Below, in pieces: positions 1 to 9,332 of a stretch of DNA of 64,000 nucleotides. The stretch is from Pycnococcus provasolii (taxonomy: Eukaryota > Chlorophyta > Pseudoscourfieldiophyceae > Pseudoscourfieldiales > Pycnococcaceae). The stretch spans positions 124,001 to 188,000 of the forward strand of contig OW568874.1 of assembly GCA_938743325.2 (NCBI GenBank), read 5' to 3'. The position numbers and the translations under genes were made by a program. A model generated the notes under the pieces. That model did no database searches. It had not been told where the DNA came from and worked only from the letters and a program-made list of their open reading frames with translations. Position 1 is the first letter of the stretch; every line of letters starts with the position of its first letter.

Positions 1-1136
1 TCCTATCGCCTCCTCTCCTCTCCTTAAACCCCAAACACATCTCTTCTCCTCACCTCAACACCGCCACGCCACCCACCATCATGCGCCACGACAGCTGTCA
101 CGCTGCCCTGGGCACGGCACTGTGCCACCTGCATCCACCGCCTCGGTTGCGATGTCGCTGACGTCCCCGCAGAAGCTCAGCGTGCAACCGAAAACGTCCG
201 TAGCTCCTGTGCAACCGTCACCGCATTAGTGACAGCGGAGTCTCCGGATCCGCCACAAACAAACACCCTGCTCCATTGACATGACTCCAGCACGAAACCG
301 TCTCCAGGCGTGGAAGGTGGAGAGCCTCCTGCTACTTCGGCACAACGCCATGTTAGATGGCGCGTACTGCAAGCTCGCCGAAGCGAAGCAAGACATGAAT
401 GACGCGACCCGAGCTGTCCGCGAGACTCTGGCCGGCAGGGTTTCGGCTGTGGCGACCACGTCTCGAGGAGGAGCGACGTCCGACGCGTGCCGCGCTGATG
501 AGCATCCTCAGCGCGAGGAGGACAGTGAGCTCCTCGCGCTGAGGTCCCGGCCGAACGTTAAGGAAAGGCACGAGGACTCCACGCCTGAGACGTACTGAGA
601 CGCCACGCCAACCGCAATAATCACGATAACCGCGCCAACCGGAGAAATGGACGCGGTTGGAGGGGGGCTGCCAACCGGAGGAGCCGCGGGGGCGGTTGGA
701 AGGGGGGGGAGGGCCAACCGTAACAACCCTTGCCAATCGCAGAAACCCCTGCTGCCGCGTTGATCGTCAAGTGCAACGCGTTAGGCCTGCAACAAACGAA
801 CCGAATCTTGGCGAATCCATCATCCAAGCGCTGGAAACCTTAACCCGTAGTGGAATTGGCTCAGTGGCTGACGACAATTGGAGCGCAGCACGGTCACGTG
901 ATCGCTTGATTGGGCAATTTGGACCAAATCACGCGATCGGTGGATGATGGATGATGGATTTCCATCAGGGGATGAGGAGGGACGCCGCGTTGCACAGCGA
1001 GAGACAGAGCCTGTGTGTGCAACAGTGAGGCGGTGTCGAGAGCCGCTCATTTCCTGCAAACCGTGCAAACCCTCGGCAGGTCGCACTCTCTCTCTCTCTC
1101 TCTCTCGCGCGCGCTGTGAACATTGGTGAACATTGG
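1..1136. other. Left flank of the tandem receptor array, no gene supported
   Basis: I see no convincing gene here. A 105-codon open stretch at 281-598 (+) has no recognisable motif and no partner copy in the other duplicated units. The segment holds short repeated runs of the type GCCAACCGGAG / GCGGTTGGA at 610-720 and a (CT)n tract at 1086-1107 just before the duplicated unit begins. It lies outside the tandem duplication, because the sequence shared with unit B starts only at about 1137. Confidence 0.5.
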
Positions 1137-1460
1137 TGCCTCATCATTAACTGCGTGCGTGGTGTGCCGCTGTGTGCCTTCAGTGTGCCTTCAGTGTGTG
1201 TGCCTTCAGTGTGTGTGCTTTCCTTCCTTTCTTTTCTGTTTCAGGCGGTGGCCAGTGCATCTTCATTCTTCACCAACCTGCGTTATTATTAGTTGCATTA
1301 GTGTGTTGTTAAGGTTAGCATCATCATATCTGCTGTCCCTTGCTGCCTTGCAGGTAGGTAGGTAGGTGTGCTCAAGGGTTTCGCAATTTCGCACCTGCTG
1401 ACTTCCGTGCGTGCGGACCGCTGAAAGTATAGCAGGAGATCACTCTCACTCGCAATCAAG
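1137..1460 (+). promoter_or_regulatory. Duplicated 5' flank of receptor copy A
   Basis: This stretch matches 7803-8202 upstream of receptor copy B: both begin CTCATCATTAACTGCGTGCGTG, continue with short GTGTGCCTTCAGT repeats, and end with a shared GTGCGTGCGG...GCTGAAAGTATAGCAGGAG segment just before the start codon. It therefore probably holds the promoter and 5' leader. The tandem GTGTGCCTTCA copies differ in number between the two units. A CTTGCAGGTAGGTAGG string could be a splice site in the leader, but I cannot prove it. Confidence 0.55.
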
Positions 1461-4400
1461 ATGAGACGCGCGACGCGTGGGAACGTCGTTGCTGCCATCG
1501 CACTTCTCGCAATGGCCGGTGTGACGACGTGCCCCGAACCGTGCCTGGCCGAAACCACCGTCGACGTTGCGACGTTCGCGCAGTTTAAGGAGGCTGTGCA
1601 CGATAAGACGAGCGGGCCGAGCACCTTGCGAGTCACAAACGACATCGTCTACCCGACGGATGGATCTGTGCCGTCTGATGGAATCATCCTCAAGTACGCC
1701 GTGCGTATCGTCGGCGCGTGCTCGTCGACGTCGCTCGTCGTATCGGGCACGGTGGCCGCTGGAACGTGTATGCTCGACGCCAAGGAGGTGGACCGGCACT
1801 TCCAGGTGAAGACGGCTAAGGGAAGCACTGCCGAGGTAGTGTTCGAGAAACTCGCTCTGGTAAACGGCAAGAAGACAGGGAATAGTGATGATGGAGGTGC
1901 TGTCTATGCCTGGGGGGTGGGTGCGACTCGCTTCGAGTATGTGATCTTCGTGAACAACACGACTCCATATGGAGGAGGGGCGGTGCTTGCATCTTATAGC
2001 GGCAAGGCGACATTCTCGTCGTGCCGCTTCCTGGGAAACAAGGCATCATCGGTACGTTCCTCCCCCAATTCCCCATCAATCTCATTCGGCCTTGATTCGC
2101 CACTTGATCTCTCGCTGGCCCTCTGCCACCGTCTGTCAGTTTGTGATTTGCACGTGCGACAGTCTGCGGTTCGGTATACGCGCGTTTTGCCTGTGATGAT
2201 GTGTTTTGATGCGTGCGATATACCTACTGACTGGTAGCATATAGCGCCGCCGCCGTTCCCGCTGTGTCGCTATTATTATATCTTTGCTTGCTTGTTTTGC
2301 TGGAACGACTCGAAATACACATCACTAACGCAATTCCCGCACACTTATGCTACGCTTCCCCTCGACGACGCATGCTGTATTTCTTCCGTCGTACCAAACA
2401 ACAGTTTGGAGGTGCTGTTGACACGGATGGGACCGCGTCGAGTTTTACGGCGTGCACGTTTGAGAACAACGAAGCGGTACGTCTTTGTCTTACGAATATG
2501 CGACGAGGAGCGGCGGTAGCACCAACAACAGCCTTTTTATATGCGGACGCATATCATCAGGGTGGCGGGTGGAGAGGTGGAACAACCACGTACCAGAACA
2601 ACGAGACTAACGACGACTCGCCCACGCACACCTACACACACATGCCACACTGCTTATGGCTGATACCCATAAAACTACACAGAGTGTTGGAGGCGCGGTG
2701 GAATTGGGCTCCGCATCCTCGTCGACGTTCACGTTGTGCACGTTTCAGGGCAATCGGGCATTGGAGGGGGAATTCCGGGGGCACAATATGATGGTCATTG
2801 GCAGTTCCTCCTATGGATCCTCCTCCGCCTCCTTCTACGCATGCACGTTCCTCGACTTACTGAGTGATTCCAATCATGGTGTGACGAAAGGTGGTGATGA
2901 TGATGTTACCTCCATCACGTTCTACGACAACGCGCCGCCTTTTGCACCTCCTTCTCCTCCTCCTGCTCCTCCCGCATACGTGACATCTTTCTCGGATCTC
3001 AAGACCATCCTGCACGACCAAGCCTCCGGTCCAAGTATGATATACTTCACGCAGGACATCGACTACCCGACGGATGGATCTGTGCCTGAATTTGGAATCA
3101 TCCTGAAGTACGCCGTGCGTATTGTGGGCGCGTGCTCGTCGACGTCGCTCGTCGTATCCGGCACGGTGGCCGCCGGGACGTGTATGCTGGACGCGAAGGA
3201 GGTGGACCGGCACTTCAACGTGAAGACGGCTCCGGGGAGCACTGCCGAGGTTGTGTTCGAGAATCTCGCTCTGGTAAACGGCAAGAAGACAGGGGATTTG
3301 GATTATGGAGGTGCTGTCTATGCCTCGAGTACGGGTGCGACTCGCTTCGAGAATGTGATCTTCAAGGACAACACGGTTCCAGATTCTGGAGGGGCGGTGG
3401 GTGCAGAAAAAGGCGTCCTGGGTGAAAGCGGCAAGGCGACATTCACTTCGTGCCGCTTCCTGGGAAACAAGGCAAAGGTACGTTCCTCCTCCATTCCCCC
3501 ACCAACAATCAATCTCATTTTCGGCCTTGATTCGCAACTTGATCTCTCGCGGGCCCTCCACCACCGTCTGTCAGTTTGTGATTCGGACGAGCGACGGACT
3601 GCGGTTCGTTACACGCGTTTTGTCTGTGATGTGTGTTGATGCGTGCGATATACCTACCTGACTGGTAGTGTATGGCGCCACCGCCGTTCGCGCTCTGTCG
3701 CTATAATATCTTTGCTTGCTTATTTTGCAGGAACGACTCGAGATACACATTCACTAACACAACGACACTCTCCACCGTCTCTTTCACATACTCGCACACT
3801 TACGCTACGCTTCCCCTCGACGACGCATGCTGATTTCTTCCGTCGCACCAAACAACAGTATGGAGGTGCTGTTTTCACGGAAGAGACCGCGTCGAGTTTT
3901 ACGGCGTGCACGTTTGAGAACAACGAAGCGGTACGTATTTGTCTTACGAATAGGCTGTTGCTCAGGCGAACACAAATCTCTATACTCTTTCTCTCTCTCA
4001 GGCTGCTGCTGTTGGTGCTGCCGCTTCTGTCATACTCCGTCGTGATGGCTATGCTCGCGATACTTCTTTCGCGCACGGCGGCGACGACGGCGGTATTGGC
4101 GTCTGGCGAGCGACGCAATCATCATCATTCTTATGGAAAACGAACGAACCTTCGCTTGATGATGATAGGCAGCCTCGGACCGCGCTGCTTAGTCTCCTCG
4201 GAGAAGGCACGCCGTCTGGTATCGATGTTGCTGCTGTCATGGGCACTCACAAGTGAATGCCATCGTCGGCTCTGACGTGCGTCACGAATGATCATCATCA
4301 GAAGATGTTCCGATATGTGAACGGGCGACAACTCGTGCTGCGTATCTACGCGTGCGCACAGTCGCTTCCGCCGTGGTGTTGCTTGGCTGTCGAGGCGTCA

Positions 4401-5632
4401 CGTTCGAACGTCGCAGACGTGCTGCACTCCTCCGAGTGTGTTTTGTGGAGTGTGGACAGACAACGATCGATGATGGACGACAACGGCAAAAGAATTGAAG
4501 CTCGGCTCATCACAACAAGATACTACGTTGGTTCTAGAACTGGATCGTTCGTTTTGTCTTTGCCGTTCGCGTACACAGCCAGACGCCTACCGTCTACCGT
4601 CGCTGAGCAAGCCAGCCGCATCGCCATCATCGCGACAGCGCGACATCACATGACAGCAGCAGCAACAACAACAACAACATGCCATCACTTGCGACGAGGA
4701 GCGGCGGTAGCACCAACAACAGCCTCTTCTTTATACGCGGACGCGTATCATCATGGCAGCGGATGGGAGAGGTGGAACAACCACATATAAGAACAACGAG
4801 ACTAACAACGACCCGCCCACACACCTACACACACACGCCACACTGCCTAATGGCTGATATCCGTAAAACCACACAGAGATATGGAGGCGCGGTGTACTTG
4901 AACTCTGGATCCTCGTCGACGTACACGCTGTGCACGTTTCAGGGCAATCGGGCATTGAATGGGGAATCCGATGGGCACAATGTGTATGTCTATGGCAGTT
5001 CCTACTACCCCTCCTCCGCCTCCTTCTACGCATGCACGTTCCTCGACCTACTGAGTGATTCCAATCATGGTGTGGTGAAATATACGGGCGATGGTTCTGA
5101 TTCGTCCTTCACGTTCTACGACAACGCGCCGCCGCTTCCTCCTTCTCCTCCTCCTCCTCCACCACCGCTGACGTACTCGTACGCCACGGGCTCGTGGTCG
5201 TCGTGCTCTGCAACTTGCGGAGGAGGCACGGAGACGCGATCAGTCACGTGTAAGCAGTCGGACGGCCAGAGCGTGTCGGACTCGTACTGCTCGGGCTCGA
5301 AGCCGTCGATATCTCAGTCGTGCAACACGCAGGAATGCCTCACGTACTCGTACAGCACAGGCTCGTGGTCGTCGTGCTCTGCAACTTGCGGAGGAGGCAC
5401 GGAGACGCGATCAGTCACGTGTAAGCAGTCGGACGGCCAGGTCGTATCGGACTCGTTCTGCTCAGGCTCGAAGCCGTCGACATCTAAGGCGTGCAACGAG
5501 AACGTTTGCCCTCCCCCTCCACCATCACCACCACCATCTCCGCCATCGTCATCCTCCGGCGCAGATTCGGCGGCAACCGTCGGGGGTGCTGTGGTTGGCG
5601 TTCTCGTAGCACTCATGGGTATTGGGTACTAG
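1461..5632 (+). CDS. Receptor-like protein copy A: beta-helix/TSP1 ectodomain with terminal membrane helix, kinase lost
   Basis: Predicted exons are 1461-2051, 2405-2476, 2683-3477, 3859-3930 and 4877-5632 (761 residues). All junctions are phase 0 and every donor reads GTACGT. Seen: a signal peptide ending near CLAETT; a pectin-lyase-like start; repeated GGAV...FxxN motifs (FVNN, FLGN, FENN, FQGN) typical of right-handed beta-helix Pmp-type repeats; a Pro-rich linker; two thrombospondin type 1 repeats (about 608-722); and one hydrophobic helix ending at the stop. The beta-helix module (exons 1-3) is present twice, as exons 1-3 and again as part of exon 3 plus exons 4-5. Compared with copy B the whole cytoplasmic half is missing: a deletion joins the membrane helix to the last 16 kinase codons and creates a TAG. 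The product would be a surface-tethered, signalling-dead receptor. It could be a decoy or a decaying gene. Confidence 0.72.
3953..4689 (+). other. Intron-borne 737-bp segment, present or absent among paralogous introns
   Basis: The last intron of copy A (3931-4876) and intron 2 of copy B (9242-10207; segment 9264-10025) share this block. The otherwise homologous short intron 2477-2682 lacks it exactly, joining ACGAATA to TGCGACGAGG. In copy A it begins near a CT-rich tract with a CAG and then contains about 84 open codons up to a stop, with peptides such as GGIGVWRATQ. The copy B counterpart is interrupted by small indels. It is either an insertion in an ancestral intron or sequence cleanly lost from the short intron. 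Origin unknown. Confidence 0.5.
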
Positions 5633-5680
5633 GCTCTCGAGGAGCTCGAGGAGATGTTTGATCGAGTTGACAACTACTGA
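5633..5680 (+). pseudogene. Stranded C-terminal kinase tail of receptor copy A
   Basis: Directly after the TAG of copy A, and in the same frame, lie 15 codons (ALEELEEMFDRVDNY) and a TGA. They are identical to the last 15 residues of the kinase of copy B. The TAG occupies the place of the lysine codon AAG that precedes them in copy B. This is direct evidence that copy A once had the kinase and lost about 1.8 kb by deletion. Readthrough of the TAG would add only this tail. Confidence 0.9.
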
Positions 5681-6716
5681 AGGAATTGGGATTAGGAATA
5701 TATATGAAATGATGAATCAATTAATCAAAATCACCCATTTATATTTGAATATGATATGATCAAATATGGCCATCGTACGCACACAAATTAATTAAGGTGG
5801 TACTAGCTTATCATAAAGTTTACCGGCCGACTGTTTCAAAATCGCGTCGTCGCATGTGTGTTTCTCGTCGAAGCGGCGTCCGGTACATTAGATTGTTTTT
5901 GTTCATGTGTTGCATCACGTTCCTAGCTAGCTAGAGGTGGTCACGGACGGCTGTCTCTGGGTCCCCAAGAAAACAACGCAAGAAACACCGGCCGGACTAA
6001 ATTAACTAACTTACCACCTCGGACTACCCAAAAGTTTATCGTAAAGTAAAGTTATCAGTTATGGTGGTAAAATTAAAGCGGAGAGCAGACCACCTGGTGA
6101 GATCTGACCAGATACATAAAGGTTTACCAGGTCAGCACGCTCCTCAGATGCTCAGAGAATAACATATGCTCAGAGAGAAGAGAAGAACGAAGGCTTCCCG
6201 ACTGAGGCTAGGGGAAGCTCTTCTACGTGATCACTCAAGGAATCCGGAGTGAGCCGTGAAGGATGGAGGAAGGTGAGAGCAGCGAAGGTGAGAGCCGAGA
6301 AGGTGAGAGCCGAGAAGGTGAGAGCCGAGAGCCGAGAAGGTGAGAGCAGAAGAGGTGAGAGCCGAGAGCAGAAAGAGAGCAGGAGAGCAGGATTCCCCTG
6401 CTCTCTCGACTCGAAACAGCCAAACAGGTGGTTGATCTGTCTGCCCAAGGGCCAAGAAGAACCTCTAGAGGCCTGTCTGGCTGTCTGGTGTCGAACACTC
6501 ACTCGTCCGGCAGCCCGGCCGGGGAGCACAGGTCCAGGTGGAGCAGGGAACTGAGCTCCGGGACCTGAGCAGGGGGACAGGTGCCAGGGGGGGGAGGGGC
6601 CATCAAATCAATCCTCCTCCATTTCAATCCCCCCCTCCCCTGGCACCTGGCCGGGTCAGCATCATTCCGAACCTACCGGGTACCGTATTTGGTATTTGGT
6701 ATTTGGTAAGGTTAAA
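5681..6716 (+). repeat. Duplicated intergenic block, copy 1, between receptor and RING fragment
   Basis: This sequence recurs at 13505-14514 and 14844-16080, each time after a kinase tail and before a RING-gene start, so it is the ancestral spacer and 5' region of the RING gene. It holds an AT-rich start (TGAAATGATGAATCAATTAATC), the segment GAGGTGGTCACGGACGGCTGTC, and a purine-rich minisatellite at about 6258-6370 built from a 15-bp GTGAGAGCCGAGAAG unit. No gene is seen; long opposite-strand frames here only read the minisatellite. Confidence 0.75.
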
Positions 6717-7022
6717 ATGGTGCCCATGCCCATGGTGATGGAACCTCATCCTTTGGTATGCGAGAACCTCTTGTGTGCGTCACGGAGCACTTGGAGGAGC
6801 ACTTGCACTGGTGCTCTTGGTGAGGGTGCTCTTGAGGGTGGTGCGGCCGCTTTTGCTCCACCACCATCATCAGAGGCACCAGAGGCAGCAGAGAATGCAG
6901 CGGATGATGATGATGCTCGGCCCATGTCGGACCCCTCAACCTCAAGCAAGCCTCCCTGTTCCTCCTGTTCCTGTGCCGTCATCTACACCAGCAACAGCGA
7001 CAGCAACAGCAACAGCGTCAAT
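6717..7022 (+). pseudogene. Truncated 5' fragment of the RING/LRR gene, unit A
   Basis: The frame starts MVPMPMVMEPHPLVCENLL and closely follows the start of the intact RING gene at 16081, including the Gly/Ala/Leu-rich stretch and the acidic ENAADDDDARPMSDPSTSS segment. An extra AAGC (TCAAGCAAGCC against TCAAGCC in the intact gene) then shifts the frame, and similarity ends near GCGTCAAT at about 7022, before any zinc-binding residue. No ring finger is left. Confidence 0.85.
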
Positions 7023-7802
7023 ACTGTCCAGTACTCCAGAACACTGAGAACAGCAGGAGGCGGCGGACATTTTCATCGACATTGATCAACAAGGGCATGA
7101 TGAAGAATGAGAAAACGAGCGTTAGGGTACCAGGTAGGAAGGAACGGATGATATCACAATAAGAATACTGTACCACACGATGTTCGTAGTTGATTGACCA
7201 TGTCTTGATTGAGCACGAACGGCCTACCTATTTGAACCACTACCACGGTGACACGGTCCGGCCTTGCGCTCTGCTTGACCATGTCGCACAACGGCCAACT
7301 TGCACCAACATATCCGGCCTTGCACCACTACCACGGTCCGGCCTTGAGCTCTGCTTGACCATGTCGCACAACGGCCAACTTGCACCACCATATCCGGCCT
7401 TGCACCACTACCACGGTCCGGCCTTGCGCTCTGCTTGACCATGTCGCACAACGGCCAACTTGAACCACCATATCCGGCCTTGCACCACTACCACGGTCCG
7501 GCCTTGCGCTCTGCTTGACCATGTCGCACAACGGCCAACTTGCACTGCGATCCGGCCTTGCATCACCGCCTTGCAGAAGTGCCTTACATCACCTGACCTG
7601 ACCTGAAGTTCCCATCACCTGTTCCCATCGTTCTCGCCCCTTCATTGAACTTCGAAGCCCCTCTTCGAAGCCAACAAATTACCCGGTAGTCTAAAATTTG
7701 ATTCTTCTTCTTCTTCCCCTCTGAAGAAGTCGCACTCATCGTCCGGCCTGCCGGCCCTATTCCCTGTGGTCGCCATCACTGAACCATAAGCCGCCCCCTC
7801 CC
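7023..7802. repeat. 80-bp tandem satellite and flanking spacer, end of unit A
   Basis: Four copies of an 80-bp unit run from about 7240 to 7560; the string GCTTGACCATGTCGCACAAC recurs at 80-base steps (about 7270, 7350, 7430, 7510). Copies differ by a few substitutions. Frames on either strand are by-products of the period. The rest of the spacer (7561-7802) is low-complexity, with a TTC-rich tract near 7703-7717, and holds no gene that I can see. Confidence 0.85.
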
Positions 7803-8202
7803 CCTCATCATTAACTGCGTGCGTGCGTGGTGTGCGTGGTGTGCGTGGTGTGCGTGGTGTGCGTGGTGTGCGTGCCTTCAGCGTGTGTGCCTTCAGTGTG
7901 CCTTCAGTGTGCCTTCAGTGTGCATTCAGTGTGCATTCAGTGTGTGTGCCTTCTTATTCTTTTCTTTTTTCAGTTGGTGGTGGTGCATCTTCATTCTTCA
8001 CCAACCTGCGTTATTATTAGTATTAGCTGTATTGTTAGCATCATCTCGGAAGTAAGTAAGTGGGGATCCCTGGTTTCGTGCTGTCCCTTGCTGCCTTGCA
8101 GGTAGGTAGGTGTGTGTGTGTGAGGGTTTCGCACTTTCGCACCTGCTGACTTCCGTGCGTGCGGGCTGCTGAAAGTATAGCAGGAGCTCACTCTCTCTCG
8201 CA
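7803..8202 (+). promoter_or_regulatory. Duplicated 5' flank of receptor copy B
   Basis: Counterpart of 1137-1460. It carries an expanded (GTGTGCGTGG)n minisatellite at about 7825-7875 and GTGTGCCTTCAGT repeats at 7878-7945, followed by the same segment that leads into the start codon of copy A. Differences between the two flanks are mostly in repeat number. Confidence 0.55.
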
Positions 8203-9295
8203 ATGAGAATGAGACGCGCGACGCGTGGGAATGTCGTTGCTGCCATCATCGCACTTCTCGCAATGGCCGGTGTGACGTGGCCCGAGGCGAGCCTGGCCGA
8301 AACCATCGTCGACGTTGCGACGTTCGCGCAGTTTAAGGAGGCTGTGCACGATAAGACGAGCGGGCCGAGCACCTTGCGACTCACAAACGACATCGTCTAC
8401 CCGACGGATGGATCTGTTCCTTCTTGGGGAATCATCCTGAAGTACCCCGTGCGTATCGTGGGCGCGTGCTCGTCGACGTCACTCGTCGTATCTGGCACGG
8501 TGGCCGCCGGAACGTGTATGCTCGACGCGAAGGAGGTTGATAGGCACTTCCAGGTGAAGACGACTCAGTACAGTACGGCCGAGGTAGTGTTCGAGAAACT
8601 CGCTCTCGTCAACGGCAAGACATCAGGGAGTGCCAGAGGTGCTGTCAATGCCTACCAGACAGGTGCGACACGCTTCGAGAATGTGATCTTTAAGGATAAC
8701 ACGGCTCCAGAAGGAGGGGCGGTGGGTGCATATGCAAGCGGCAAGGCGACATTCACTTCGTGCCGCTTCATGGGAAACGAGGCTGCAGGCGTACGTTCCT
8801 CCCCCCCTTCCCCATCAATCTCACTCTGCCTTGATTCGCCACTTGATCTCTCGCGGGCCCTCCACCACCGTCTGTCAGTTTGTGATTTGCACGAGCGACG
8901 GACTGCGGTTCGGTACGCGCGTTTTGTCTGTGATGTGTGTTGATGCGTGCGATATACCTACCGAAGTGGTAGCAGTGTATGGTGACGCCGCCGTTCGCGC
9001 TGTGTCGCTATTATAGCTTTGCTTTTGCTTGTTTTTCCGGAACGACTCGAGATACACATCACTAACACAACGACACTCCCCACCCTCCCTTTCGCATACT
9101 CGCACACTTACGCTACGTTTCCTCTCGACGACGCATGCTGATTTCTTCCGTCGTTCCAAACAACAGTATGGAGGTGCTGTTTACATGTGGAATACTGCGT
9201 TGAGTTTTACGGCGTGCGCGTTCGAGAACAACGAAGCAGGGGTACGTCTTTGTCTTACGAATAAGCGCTTGCTCAAGCGAACACACACCTCCATA

Positions 9296-9332
<37 letters not shown>

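Noticed and set aside
281-598. Possible 105-codon gene at the left edge
   Set aside because: No motif, no homologous copy in the window and a composition like the surrounding non-coding DNA.
5630-5680. Reassigned TAG codon allowing readthrough in receptor A
   Set aside because: TAG also ends the Cys-rich gene at 48738-48740, and readthrough would add only 15 residues without kinase function.
7190-7531. Open frames on both strands over the 80-bp satellite
   Set aside because: They merely repeat with the satellite unit and have no start, signal or domain features.
7258-7560. CRISPR-like array
   Set aside because: The 80-bp units are contiguous copies without unique spacers, and the genome is eukaryotic.
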